From Nitrospirota bacterium (GTDB lineage Bacteria; Nitrospirota; Nitrospiria; SBBL01; JAADHI01), in the NCBI GenBank assembly GCA_029261195.1, contig JAJDBU010000059.1, positions 83,299 through 147,298 of the forward strand: 64,000 bases of DNA, in the 5' to 3' direction. The position numbers and the translations under genes were made by a program. Shown here one piece after another: positions 1 to 10,261 of the stretch. The number at the start of each line of letters is the position of its first letter. Within the stretch, counting starts at the first letter, position 1. A model generated the notes under the pieces. That model made no database searches and had not been told where the DNA came from. It saw only the letters and a list, made by a program, of their open reading frames with translations.

Positions 1-491
1 CCAATTAGGGCGCCCAGGGTATTCCATCCGTACAGTCTACCCAGTACTCGCCCGAACACGGGATCGCCAGCCGAGAGCGCCTTTGTGAGTAGAGGCAGTG
101 TTAAGCCCATTGCCGTGGAGGGCACAAGCAGGAGTAGAAAGGCCAACAGGAGGCGGAGGGGATTAAGAAGCCAGGGTTCATCCAGAATCGGTCGAAACCA
201 GGGAGCGAAAATGCGTCCGAAGGCCGGCAACACATAAACCAGGAGAATGCCGCTGATTCCGATGAGCAATTCGAGGACGGCATAAGCGCGAACGGGATTT
301 TGAGTCCGTCCGCGTTCCAGCACGGCCAGACCATTTCCCAGAGCAAGACCGGCCATAAATCCCGAAAGGACGAGTGCGGAGGCCCAGATGCTGTTGCCGA
401 AGGCAAGACCCGCCTGCCGAAACCAGAGGGTTTCAAACATCAGGGCCGAGGCACCGGAAATCAAAAAAATCGTACAGAGCAGTCGCGACAT
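1..491 (-). CDS. N-terminal membrane part of a spermidine-synthase-fused transporter-like protein (partial)
   Basis: The minus strand is open from an ATG at 491 to the left window edge, about 163 codons without a stop. The translation starts [13 protein letters not shown] and is almost wholly hydrophobic. The stretch [18 protein letters not shown] followed by a second helix ending [10 protein letters not shown] is typical of the membrane domain that precedes the aminopropyltransferase domain in 'fused MFS/spermidine synthase' proteins. Several transmembrane helices are visible, and the end of the fragment ([13 protein letters not shown]) matches the loop and helix pattern of that domain. The catalytic domain would lie outside the window. 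The family call is from pattern memory. Whether the protein makes polyamines or only resembles such enzymes cannot be judged here. Confidence 0.65.
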   Translation of the reverse strand, partial: MSRLLCTIFLISGASALMFETLWFRQAGLAFGNSIWASALVLSGFMAGLALGNGLAVLERGRTQNPVRAYAVLELLIGISGILLVYVLPAFGRIFAPWFRPILDEPWLLNPLRLLLAFLLLLVPSTAMGLTLPLLTKALSAGDPVFGRVLGRLYGWNTLGALI

Positions 492-875
492 CAGCTAGGT
501 TTGTATACAGAGAGAAAGAAGAACTTAAACAAAATCGAACACTCGCATTACGGGCATACACTCATCAAGAGAGAGGAAGAAAGCGGAGAATAGTAAAATA
601 AAGCCCACAGAAATATCAATTTTTTTGTCTTATTTTTGTTGTCTTTACAGAAGGGAGCAATCTTAGGCAACTGAAGGTATTTTTAAAAAGAACCCAAGCT
701 TGATTATTAATCAATAATAATGGGATACAAAATGACAAGCCACTTTTTCTGAACTATGATATCATATGTGTATAGAAGCTTTAGCTGATCAGGTAACAAT
801 ATTGTATTTACCTGCCGTCGTAAGTAACTGATTTAAAATAGCTTAAATTAATTGTAAAAGGACAGCCTGGCACGA
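492..875. other. AT-rich intergenic region between divergent genes
   Basis: This stretch of about 384 bases separates the minus-strand membrane protein from the plus-strand cytochrome. It is AT-rich with runs of T and A (for example 620-650) and must carry both promoters. I could not fix a convincing -35/-10 pair and see no gene or clear hairpin in it. Confidence 0.5.
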
Positions 876-1220
876 ATGAATGTAAAAAAATGGATCATGC
901 TTGCGGTCATATCCGCCCCCTTGCTATTTGTTTTATCTGGATGTAAAAAAAAAGAAAATCCCTTTCCTGATCATATTGGCGGGAAAATTTTCCAAGGGCT
1001 AAAAACTATAAATGTTAAGTGTGCGGGATGTCACGGAACTTTAGGCGAGGGCGGGATGCGGGCGCCCTCACTGACAAAAGGGGTCAATAATATAACGACA
1101 GAGCAATTTGTGGCGATTGTGAGGGATGGCCGGGGTGGCATGCCTGCATTTGGGAGTATGCTGAAAGAGGAAGAAATACGCCAGATTGTCGACTGGATAA
1201 AGAAGCTTTCCAACAGTTGA
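876..1220 (+). CDS. Small c-type cytochrome lipoprotein
   Basis: A protein of 114 aa with a lipoprotein signal peptide: hydrophobic residues 6-20, then lipobox LSGC with the lipidated Cys at 23. One CXXCH heme-binding site is present (CAGCH, residues 49-53). The segment GGMPAF near residue 88 supplies the likely distal methionine (M89), and a C-terminal helix (EEEIRQIVDWIKKL) completes a class I cytochrome c fold. It is probably anchored in the membrane facing the periplasm and acts as a one-electron carrier. Its redox partner cannot be read from the neighbours. The ATG at 876 follows a purine-rich stretch (AAAAGGA) at a loose spacing. Confidence 0.88.
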   Translation: MNVKKWIMLAVISAPLLFVLSGCKKKENPFPDHIGGKIFQGLKTINVKCAGCHGTLGEGGMRAPSLTKGVNNITTEQFVAIVRDGRGGMPAFGSMLKEEEIRQIVDWIKKLSNS

Positions 1221-1411
1221 CGGCTGTCAGGCAGGAAGCTGGATGCCAAAACAACACAATAAGCTTGAGTTTAGGACTAAATTTAAGATAAGCATTGTGA
1301 TCGAATACCCTATCGACCTTCTCTTGCTTTTGGAAAAAGAGGCGGATCTTTTTTTGAGTGAATCCTTAAATACCTTTCAGAAAAACAAAATCGCTAAAAT
1401 GTTTCCCATAG

Positions 1412-3781
1412 GTGTTCGCTAAAGTGCCGCAGACGATTCCTACAATGGTGCTTTATTTCTTATTTGGTGTCCCCTCCGTAATCCTGCTTTGGCTGTTTAT
1501 ACTTTTTTATCTACGACGCCACACCCGGAAACACCCGGAAATCCATAAGGCACGGGAAACCTTTTTTTGCCACGTAGTAGTCTGTATCGCCATTCCTACC
1601 GCCTTTTATTATATATTTTGGCGCGCGACGAGCACCATCAACTGGGTTGGCTGGTGGAGCGGGGTGCCCCTTTTTCTGGCGGAGCTCTATGGCGTTATCG
1701 TGACTTCGATCCATTTTTTCACGGTCTGGCGGCCGACAGAGCACAAAGCGCTTCCCCCCCTCATCGGGAGGAGTATCGATGTTTTTATCACCACCTACAA
1801 TGAACCTCTGGCGGTTATTCGCAAAACGGCACGCGCCTGCGTTGCTTTAAACCTCCCTCATAACACCTACATCCTCGATGACGGCAACCGTCCTGAGATT
1901 GCTGAATTGGCGGAAATATTGGGTTGTAACTATATCGCCAGAACTGAAAATACAAATGCCAAGGCGGGGAACATCAACAATGCCTTACGGCAAACAAACG
2001 GCGAATTCATTGCGGTCTTTGATGCCGATCATGTGCCGCAGCACCACTTTTTGGAAACCCTGATCGGTTACTTCATCGACGAAAAACTTGCCTTTGTTCA
2101 GACACCGCAAGATTTTTACAATATTGATTCCTATCAGCACCGCTTTGACGGTAAGACTAAAGATATCTGGGAGGAACAGTCCCTCTTTTTTTCCGTGATT
2201 CAACCGGGAAAAGACTATTGGAATGCTGCCTTTTGGTGCGGTAGCTGCGCGATATTGCGGCGAAGTGCGCTTGATGAAATCGGGGGCATCGCAATCGGTA
2301 CAGTCACTGAGGATCTGCATACCTCAATCCGACTTCACGCCAAAGGCTATCGATCCCTCTACCACAATGAAAGCCTTGCTTACGGACTTGCACCTGAAAC
2401 CTTTATTCCATTCTCCGTCCAGCGCTTGAGGTGGGGAAAAGGGTCGATGCAACTCTTATTGCACCGCGACAATCCTTACTGGATCAAGGGCTTAAGTTTG
2501 AAACAACGACTTGCCTACTCTGCATCCATGACCACTTATTTCGACGGTTTTCAAAAGCTCGTCTATTACACCATCCCCATGATTTATTTTTTAACCGGCG
2601 TGCTTCCGATTATTTCTATAAATCTGATCTTTTTTGCCCATTTCCTTCCATATTTCGGATTTTTTCTCCTTGGGCATTTCTTGATGGACCGTGGCAAAAA
2701 CTCGCTCTTAGTAGACGAGCAGTACACTGTTGCAAAAATGTTTATCTATATCCGGGCGACTGCTGCCCTGCTTAAGAGAAAAGGATTGCGCTTCAATGTG
2801 ACGCCGAAGTCGAGCGGAGAGAATGATGCCTTTCATGTCCTGTTGCCGCAATTAATTATATTTTTTATGAACGCGGGTGGAGCAAGCGTCGGAATCTATC
2901 GTTATTTTTTTGTGGGAGACCTTGACCCTGCGCCCTTTTATGTCACGCTCTTCTGGGCGCTTTGCATTTCAGGCTATGCCTTGAAGATGCTGCGCTTCAG
3001 CCAAAATAAAGTGCAGCGTCGGAGAACCTTCCGGTTCTGGTATTTTGTTCCCTGCCGAATCGCAAGCGTGATCTCCGATTCCTCAGACACAGCCCTGGAA
3101 TATCCGAAAAACTCTCGTGTAGGTCTGGTACGGGATTGCCACGAATATGGGGCGTCCCTGCTATCGCCGGTTCGAGTCGAGAAAGGAGAGGCCCTTGAAG
3201 TCGTCATGTTTCTTGAAAAAGAGCCAATCAAGGTGAAGGCGCTTGTGATCGGCCCCAAACATTTGGAGGAGACCGCTTCCGGATTCTATTGTCTGAATAC
3301 AAAGTTTATCGAGCTTGAAAGAAAGACTCGCCACGCCATATTAAAATACAGTTTCGACTTTTACGTTCCGAACTTCATGGCGCAACTCAACCGGGGTGAG
3401 ACGATCTTTGATCATTCCGAAAATTATTTTGTAGCGAACAAGCGCCGTAAAAAACGCTGGGCCATCCACCTTCCTATTGCATATCGATATTCAACTCCAA
3501 GCGGCCCCTGCGAGATTTTAGGAGTGAGTGAGGATATCAGCGAGTCGGGACAATCAGCGGTGCTCTGTAGCGATTCACTGCCCCTAAGGGAACCACTTGA
3601 GTTTACAATTGATCTCGCAGGGCAACGCATTGAAGGCCTGGCAGTGGCTTTACGGGAAAAAAATGTCCAGTTCGGAGGAATAGAACAATGGCACTACGCA
3701 TTGAAAATTGAGAAGGTCTATTCCGGCGACCTGAGCGTCCTAAAATCGCTCAGCACAACAGACCACCTGCTACGAGTATAA
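1412..3781 (+). CDS. BcsA-like cellulose synthase / family 2 glycosyltransferase with C-terminal PilZ
   Basis: 789 aa. Two to three N-terminal membrane helices (about 12-33, 52-70, 82-103) precede a processive GT2 domain. It has DDG at 156-158, DAD at 204-206, the FVQTPQ gating region at 228-233, TED at 299-301 and QRLRW at 337-341, all expected of cellulose synthase catalytic subunits. Further membrane helices follow (about 380-540). The C-terminus from residue 676 is a PilZ domain with RRKKR and EDISESGQS, the c-di-GMP-binding signature. The segment before it (around 560-620) looks like a second, degenerate PilZ-type barrel. The product may be cellulose or another beta-glucan. No bcsB, bcsC or bcsZ is adjacent. 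The start is GTG without a clear ribosome binding site; an in-frame ATG lies at 1445. Confidence 0.85.
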   Translation: MFAKVPQTIPTMVLYFLFGVPSVILLWLFILFYLRRHTRKHPEIHKARETFFCHVVVCIAIPTAFYYIFWRATSTINWVGWWSGVPLFLAELYGVIVTSIHFFTVWRPTEHKALPPLIGRSIDVFITTYNEPLAVIRKTARACVALNLPHNTYILDDGNRPEIAELAEILGCNYIARTENTNAKAGNINNALRQTNGEFIAVFDADHVPQHHFLETLIGYFIDEKLAFVQTPQDFYNIDSYQHRFDGKTKDIWEEQSLFFSVIQPGKDYWNAAFWCGSCAILRRSALDEIGGIAIGTVTEDLHTSIRLHAKGYRSLYHNESLAYGLAPETFIPFSVQRLRWGKGSMQLLLHRDNPYWIKGLSLKQRLAYSASMTTYFDGFQKLVYYTIPMIYFLTGVLPIISINLIFFAHFLPYFGFFLLGHFLMDRGKNSLLVDEQYTVAKMFIYIRATAALLKRKGLRFNVTPKSSGENDAFHVLLPQLIIFFMNAGGASVGIYRYFFVGDLDPAPFYVTLFWALCISGYALKMLRFSQNKVQRRRTFRFWYFVPCRIASVISDSSDTALEYPKNSRVGLVRDCHEYGASLLSPVRVEKGEALEVVMFLEKEPIKVKALVIGPKHLEETASGFYCLNTKFIELERKTRHAILKYSFDFYVPNFMAQLNRGETIFDHSENYFVANKRRKKRWAIHLPIAYRYSTPSGPCEILGVSEDISESGQSAVLCSDSLPLREPLEFTIDLAGQRIEGLAVALREKNVQFGGIEQWHYALKIEKVYSGDLSVLKSLSTTDHLLRV

Positions 3782-3796
3782 AACAGGAGACCTTTG

Positions 3797-4201
3797 ATGA
3801 AGCGTTTAAAATATCTGTTTATTGCATTAATCTTGCTCATACCACAATCTTCCTTCGCCTTTGAAGGCCTCTCCGGCTCAATATGGGGGAGCCTTCGCTA
3901 TGATGCGCTTCAGCAAAATCAAAAAGCGCTCGGCTTCATTCGTCAGGGCATTGATTGGCTCTATTTTTACGACGCAAGGGTTTCCACCTATGGGGAATTT
4001 CGATACCGCTATGCCGAGTTAGACTCTCAGTTTTTTAACGCCTACGCTCCTGTTCTCGGCCTTTCTTTGAAAAAAGACCCGTTTATCATGGGATGGGAAT
4101 ATTCCTGGGAGACCTTACCCGACAGTGATCAAAACGTGCAGCGATCTGAATTTTACATCGAATGGTATTCCGACTGGGACCTGAAACCCATGTTACGCTA
4201 G
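3797..4201 (+). CDS. Exported protein of unknown function downstream of the cellulose synthase
   Basis: 134 aa with a clear signal peptide (MKRLKYLFIALILLIP, likely cleavage after SSFA). The ATG at 3797 is preceded by AGGAG at a good distance and is preferred over the TTG three bases upstream. The mature part is rich in aromatic residues in alternating patterns (for example YGEFRYRYAEL and EFYIEWYSDW), which suggests an outer-membrane or beta-rich periplasmic protein. It starts 15 bases after the glycosyltransferase stop, so the two are probably cotranscribed and it may take part in polymer export or assembly. I do not recognise the family. Confidence 0.65.
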   Translation: MKRLKYLFIALILLIPQSSFAFEGLSGSIWGSLRYDALQQNQKALGFIRQGIDWLYFYDARVSTYGEFRYRYAELDSQFFNAYAPVLGLSLKKDPFIMGWEYSWETLPDSDQNVQRSEFYIEWYSDWDLKPMLR

Positions 4202-4228
4202 GGATTTATCCAAGGACTTTATCTGTCG

Positions 4229-4642
4229 ATGAAGCATAGCGCCGTAAGAAGCATTGGGATATTTTTTTTAACAGTCGGACTTTTGATATTGATACTCTGT
4301 ACTCCCTCAGCAAACTTCGCAAAAGAATTGCCGATACTTGTCAATCTTTCCGAAATCGACGCGTCCTTCGACGGGCTTAGAGTCACGATCTTCGGATGGG
4401 CCAGATCGGCTGAGGTCAAAACAGGTCGGCGGGGAAGCCTTCACCTTCAGGTCATAGTCGGAGATGGCAAACATAAAATCATGGTTTTTAGCATTCACCC
4501 GGTTCATAACATCATTGATCGAGAGGTGATTGTTCAGGGCATTTATCATGAGCATGGACGTTTTGCGGGTTTTGAGCAAAATCGTTTTATTGTCGCTGAG
4601 GCGATTGAGAGAAACTGGGAAAAGGAGGAGGAAAATCGATGA
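4229..4642 (+). CDS. Exported small protein, possibly OB-fold-like
   Basis: 137 aa. Residues 8-30 form a hydrophobic signal or anchor segment. The mature region (PILVNLSEIDASFDGLRV, then IFGWARSAEV) has the beta-strand spacing of OB-fold 'nucleic-acid-binding-like' domains found in small periplasmic proteins, but no catalytic residues are evident and the assignment is weak. Its last codons overlap the start of hspQ by four bases (ATGA type), so the two are probably translationally coupled. An exported protein coupled to a cytoplasmic HspQ gives little clue to function. Confidence 0.6.
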   Translation: MKHSAVRSIGIFFLTVGLLILILCTPSANFAKELPILVNLSEIDASFDGLRVTIFGWARSAEVKTGRRGSLHLQVIVGDGKHKIMVFSIHPVHNIIDREVIVQGIYHEHGRFAGFEQNRFIVAEAIERNWEKEEENR

Positions 4643-4956
4643 GTCTGGCTCATGACAGCTGCAAGTTTTTTATCGGACAGGTGATCCACCATCGGCTTTT
4701 TGATTATCGCGGGGTGATCGTTGATGTCGATCCGGAGTTTCAAGGAACGGATGAATGGTACGAACAGGTTGCCGGCTCACGTCCGCCTAGAAATAAACCG
4801 TGGTACCATGTGCTTGTCCATCAGGGGGAGCACATGACTTACGTTGCAGAAAGAAACCTGGAAGCAGATCATTCAGAAACAGCAATCCATCACCCGATGC
4901 TGACTCACTTCTTTACCCGCTTTGAGGATGGAAAATACATTTGTTTGATGAGTTAA
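4639..4956 (+). CDS. hspQ: HspQ heat shock / hemimethylated-DNA-binding family protein
   Basis: 105 aa covering the YccV/HspQ domain end to end: FFIGQVIHHRLFDYRGVIVD at the start, the conserved NKPWYHVLV core and a C-terminal HFFTRFEDGKY. In enterobacteria HspQ is a small cytoplasmic protein that acts as a specificity factor for the Lon protease and was first described as a hemimethylated-DNA-binding protein. It overlaps the preceding exported protein by four bases and is followed after 27 bases by a cysteine synthase. The family match is strong; which of the known roles applies here is not visible. Confidence 0.88.
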   Translation: MSLAHDSCKFFIGQVIHHRLFDYRGVIVDVDPEFQGTDEWYEQVAGSRPPRNKPWYHVLVHQGEHMTYVAERNLEADHSETAIHHPMLTHFFTRFEDGKYICLMS

Positions 4957-4983
4957 GGACAGCCCCTTTAAGGAGATGGTTTG

Positions 4984-5985
4984 ATGAACATTTGCAGTAA
5001 CGCGCTCGATTTGATTGGTAACACCCCTTTGATTCGCTTAAACGCGGTATCGGAGGCGACCGGCTGTGAGATCCTGGGCAAGGCTGAATTTTTGAACCCT
5101 GGAGGGTCGATCAAAGACCGAACGGCCCTGGGCATTATTCGTGACGCAGAAAAGAAAGGCCTACTCAAAAAAGGTGGAACCATTGTTGAGGGCACCGCTG
5201 GAAATACCGGGATCGGCCTTTCCCTCATCGCAAAAATCCTGGGCTATCGTACAATCATCGTCATTCCGGAGACCCAAAGCCCTGAAAAAATCGACGCACT
5301 GCAACTTTACGGAGCAGAAGTCAAGCAGGTACCGGAGGCCGCTTATTCAACACCGGATCACTTTGTCCACATTGCCGGGCGGATTGCAGCCGATATCAAT
5401 GAAAAAGAACCGGGTTCGGCCCTCTGGGCCAGACAGTTTGACAATGTCGCCAATCGAGATTTTCATACTGAAACAACCGGCGCCGAAATCTGGGAGCAGA
5501 CGAAGGGAAAAGTCGACGCCTTCAACTGCGCTGTCGGAACCGGCGGAACACTTGCCGGTGTTGGCGCGGCGCTCAAAAAAAAGAATCCGGAGGTCATCAT
5601 CGCTCTTTCCGATCCAATGGGGGCGGCACTTTACCATTATTATAAAGATGGGGAATTACGCGCTGAAGGCGATTCGATTGCAGAAGGCATCGGTCAGAGT
5701 CGTGTGACAGAAAACTTAGTCGAGGCATCCATTGACGAGGCCTATCAAATCCCGGACGATGAAGCGCTTCCTTTTCTTTTTGATTTATTGAAATATGAAG
5801 GGCTCTGTTTAGGCGGTTCATCCGGCATGAATATCGCGGGCGCTGTTCGACTGGCCAAACGCTTAGGCCCTGGCCATACCATTGTCACGATATTGGCGGA
5901 TCATGGCGCACGCTACCAGAGTAAACTCTATAATCCGGCGTTTTTACGCGAAGAAGGCCTGCCCCTTCCCGATTGGCTTGAATAG
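4984..5985 (+). CDS. Cysteine synthase (O-acetylserine sulfhydrylase family)
   Basis: 333 aa PLP enzyme of the CysK/CBS fold, making L-cysteine from O-acetylserine and sulfide. The PLP lysine is K44 in PGGSIKDR. The substrate loop reads TAGNTG (71-76) where CysK usually has TSGNTG; this variant is typical of a sub-branch close to fungal cysteine synthases, so donor preference could differ. The phosphate-binding glycine loop is GTGGT. ATG 4984 sits behind AAGGAG and is better than the TTG at 4981. Located after hspQ and possibly cotranscribed with it. Specificity for sulfide versus homocysteine or other nucleophiles is not resolved by sequence reading. Confidence 0.88.
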   Translation: MNICSNALDLIGNTPLIRLNAVSEATGCEILGKAEFLNPGGSIKDRTALGIIRDAEKKGLLKKGGTIVEGTAGNTGIGLSLIAKILGYRTIIVIPETQSPEKIDALQLYGAEVKQVPEAAYSTPDHFVHIAGRIAADINEKEPGSALWARQFDNVANRDFHTETTGAEIWEQTKGKVDAFNCAVGTGGTLAGVGAALKKKNPEVIIALSDPMGAALYHYYKDGELRAEGDSIAEGIGQSRVTENLVEASIDEAYQIPDDEALPFLFDLLKYEGLCLGGSSGMNIAGAVRLAKRLGPGHTIVTILADHGARYQSKLYNPAFLREEGLPLPDWLE

Positions 5986-6083
5986 GGATTTAGCAGACGA
6001 AACCATCTTGCATTCGTTTCCAAGTCTGGTATTGTTAGTCCTGAGAATTATAAATGTAGAAGGCATCATTGATGGAGGAAAAT

Positions 6084-6329
6084 ATGGGAGACAAGTCGAC
6101 ACTCAGAGGAGATGATCTTGACAAAAATAAACTCCTTGCTGCAATATTGACCAACGCACTTTTTACGGCCAAACTCGTTCACCTTCAAAAAGGCTCTACA
6201 ACGGATTCAAAAGGAATTATGGAAGATGTCTTCCACACCTGGACTGCCATCAGTCAACATTTTCACAATGAAACCACGTCGCAGCGAAATGAAAAAAATC
6301 AACGCAAATCCGACCTTAAAAAACTGTAA
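6084..6329 (+). CDS. Small hypothetical protein
   Basis: 81 aa, highly charged at both ends, with a central helical region (KLLAAILTNALFTAKLVHLQ). The ATG at 6084 follows GGAGGA at good spacing, so I prefer it to the TTG at 6069. No family is recognised. The strong ribosome binding site and the position between two conserved plus-strand genes argue for a real gene, but no domain supports it. Confidence 0.5.
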   Translation: MGDKSTLRGDDLDKNKLLAAILTNALFTAKLVHLQKGSTTDSKGIMEDVFHTWTAISQHFHNETTSQRNEKNQRKSDLKKL

Positions 6330-6362
6330 TTCCTGATATCTACGAGTGGATAATAGCAAATT

Positions 6363-7274
6363 ATGAGCGATTTTGAGGATGAAATGAACGAAGTAGGGGA
6401 ATTCGAGCGGCAGGAAGACCAGTTTCGACAGTGGGTGTCATCAGACCCCGCTTCGAATTTTCCGGCAGAGGCGGATCGTTACCACCTCTATGTTTCCCTT
6501 GCCTGTCCCTGGGCACATCGGACAATCCTCTTCCGTAAACTCAAAAAACTTGAATCGGTCATCGGCATGACGGTGGTCGATCCGATTCGAGATGATCGAG
6601 GCTGGGCCTTTCGCGAAGGGCCGGGACATTCTCTTGATCTGATCAATGGGTTTCACTTTTTAAGTGAAGCCTATCTGGCAAGCGATCCCGGTTTTGCTGA
6701 TCGTGTAACCATTCCGGTACTCTGGGATAAAAAGACAAAACAGATCGTCAATAATTCCGAAGATGACATCCTGCGCATGTTCAATAGCGCCTTCGATCAC
6801 TACACCGGGAATGATCTCGACTTCTATCCATTGTCACTGCGGTCTGAAATCGACACAATGAATGATTTGATTTATCCGAATATCAATAACGGGGTTTATC
6901 AGGCAGGTTTTGCAACAACACAGTCTGCTTATGAATCTGCCGTGCTCAAGCTCTTTTCAGCCCTTGATCACCTGGAGCAGCATCTTGCCTCACAGGCTTA
7001 CCTGGTTGGCGATCAAATCACTGAGGCCGACTGGAAACTCTTCCCGACCCTCATTCGTTTTGATCCCGTTTACCACGGCCATTTCAAATGTAATATCCGC
7101 CGCATCATCGATTATCCTAATCTCTACAGCTACTTACAAACACTTTATCAAGTTGAAGGCGTTGCTGAAACCGTCAATTTTGACCATATCAAACGTCACT
7201 ATTACATGACACACAACGACATCAATCCGACTCAGATTGTTCCAGTGGGGCCAGAAATCAAGCTTTCGGCTTGA
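6363..7274 (+). CDS. yqjG: Glutathionyl-hydroquinone reductase (YqjG/ECM4, GST omega/xi class)
   Basis: 303 aa. The family's active-site segment YVSLACPWAHR is present with catalytic C48, followed by a thioredoxin-like N-domain and an alpha-helical GST C-domain ending in an FDHIKRHYY motif typical of these enzymes. They reduce glutathionyl-hydroquinones with glutathione in the cytosol, a detoxification step for quinones. Length fits the family (about 310-330 aa). It may form an operon with the two small genes downstream: a membrane protein 40 bases on and a coiled-coil protein after that. Confidence 0.9.
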   Translation: MSDFEDEMNEVGEFERQEDQFRQWVSSDPASNFPAEADRYHLYVSLACPWAHRTILFRKLKKLESVIGMTVVDPIRDDRGWAFREGPGHSLDLINGFHFLSEAYLASDPGFADRVTIPVLWDKKTKQIVNNSEDDILRMFNSAFDHYTGNDLDFYPLSLRSEIDTMNDLIYPNINNGVYQAGFATTQSAYESAVLKLFSALDHLEQHLASQAYLVGDQITEADWKLFPTLIRFDPVYHGHFKCNIRRIIDYPNLYSYLQTLYQVEGVAETVNFDHIKRHYYMTHNDINPTQIVPVGPEIKLSA

Positions 7275-7314
7275 AACCACGCTGCTTGAGCTTCTAGTAT
7301 TAGGAGAAGCCAGA

Positions 7315-7563
7315 ATGAACGCCTTTGATCCATACTTTGTCTCCCGTCTCATATTGGCCCTCCTTTTTTCCGGATTTATCTTGTATGATTTGATTGGCGC
7401 TGTTGTTTGGTACCGCCAACTTCCAACATTTGCACAAAAGTTAATCCTCTTAAAACTCCTTCAGCTTCGTTCTCCGGCAATAAAAAGGGCATGTGTACTG
7501 ATCTTCAGTCTTCTATCGATTCAGGGCGTTTTGACGGTCGTCCTGTTGCGCGGGGAAAATTGA
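7315..7563 (+). CDS. Small two-helix membrane protein
   Basis: 82 aa. The ATG at 7315 lies behind TTAGGAGAAGCC and is preferred over an upstream in-frame start inside yqjG. Two hydrophobic helices are visible (about 12-30 and 55-75) joined by a basic cytoplasmic-type loop. No family is recognised. One base separates its stop from the next ATG region, so it is very likely cotranslated with the coiled-coil membrane protein at 7565, and the pair may form one small complex. Confidence 0.6.
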   Translation: MNAFDPYFVSRLILALLFSGFILYDLIGAVVWYRQLPTFAQKLILLKLLQLRSPAIKRACVLIFSLLSIQGVLTVVLLRGEN

Positions 7564-7564
7564 G

Positions 7565-7927
7565 ATGAGCTTACCTGGTTTTATTGCAAAACTTGCGGCA
7601 GCCTTTAGTCCCTTGGTCGCAACGAAGGCCGTCGATGAAGCAAAGAAAACGGTTCAAAGAAAAACCGACGAATATATCGATAAAAAACAGGAAGAATTTG
7701 TTTCCAAAGCACGGACAGAAGCCGAGCATTTTATGGCCGAGCAAATGGTCTTGCTAGAGGCTAAAGTCGATCATAAGCTCCTTGAAATTGAAAAAGTCAT
7801 TGATGAACAGATCGAAAAAGAGGTCCGAAACAAGCTGCGCGTCCTCATCTATACCCTCATCACCGTCATTCTCATGAGCCTCATCTCGCTTCTATATTTA
7901 TTTTTAAAACAAAAATTTGGTCTCTGA
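7565..7927 (+). CDS. Coiled-coil protein with C-terminal membrane anchor
   Basis: 120 aa. Residues 20-90 are strongly charged and heptad-like (KKTVQRKTDEYIDKKQEEF, then LEAKVDHKLLEIEKVIDEQI), a long coiled coil. A single transmembrane helix lies at about 94-115 (LIYTLITVILMSLISLLYLF). Such tail-anchored coiled coils are often stress or envelope-associated, but no specific family can be named. It follows the small membrane protein almost without a gap. After its stop there is a region without genes up to the thiamin riboswitch. Confidence 0.6.
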   Translation: MSLPGFIAKLAAAFSPLVATKAVDEAKKTVQRKTDEYIDKKQEEFVSKARTEAEHFMAEQMVLLEAKVDHKLLEIEKVIDEQIEKEVRNKLRVLIYTLITVILMSLISLLYLFLKQKFGL

Positions 7928-8082
7928 AAATACCTGATTTTGTGCACAACGAAAAAGCGGCTCGTGTCGAGACTAAGCATGAAGTATCGCTTAGATCAAG
8001 GCGATAAGAGGCCATCTGCCGCCTTGCATTTACTTCAAATCCGGCATCGCCCAGCTATTCAGGTCTCACCCTCTTACCTCAA

Positions 8083-8112
8083 TTGACGAGGTCTGAAAGC
8101 CTATGCCATACT
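8083..8112 (+). promoter_or_regulatory. Probable sigma70 promoter of the thiamin operon
   Basis: TTGACG at 8083-8088 and CATACT at 8107-8112 with an 18-base spacer. Transcription would start near 8119, just before the TPP aptamer, exactly where a riboswitch leader should begin. Confidence 0.55.
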
Positions 8113-8121
8113 CGCCTCTAT

Positions 8122-8217
8122 TTTCAGGGGTGCCAGCCAGGCTGAGAGTTCCATTGTCTGTTGACTTCGGAGCAACCCTTTGCACCTGATCTGGGTAATG
8201 CCAGCGAAGGGACTTAG
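8122..8217 (+). promoter_or_regulatory. TPP riboswitch (THI element) aptamer
   Basis: The aptamer shows the conserved blocks in order: CAGGGGTGC at the start, GGCTGAGA for the pyrimidine-binding arm, ACCCTTTGCACCTGATCTGG for the central and pyrophosphate-binding part, and TAATGCCAGCGAAGGGA closing the structure. This is the classic THI-box pattern. It is followed by an intrinsic terminator and thiC, so thiamin pyrophosphate should switch off transcription of thiC and probably of thi4. Confidence 0.96.
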
Positions 8218-10212
<1,995 letters not shown>

Positions 10213-10261
10213 ACCCGACAGGTTCACAGCTTACGAAAAAAAACTGGGAGAATAAATTAAA

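Noticed and set aside
101..436. Minus-strand 111-aa ORF
   Set aside because: It is out of frame with the membrane protein frame starting at 491, which shows clear family text; this one is a shadow.
1521..1540. 10-bp tandem repeat ACACCCGGAA
   Set aside because: It is within the cellulose synthase coding frame, short and of no evident effect.
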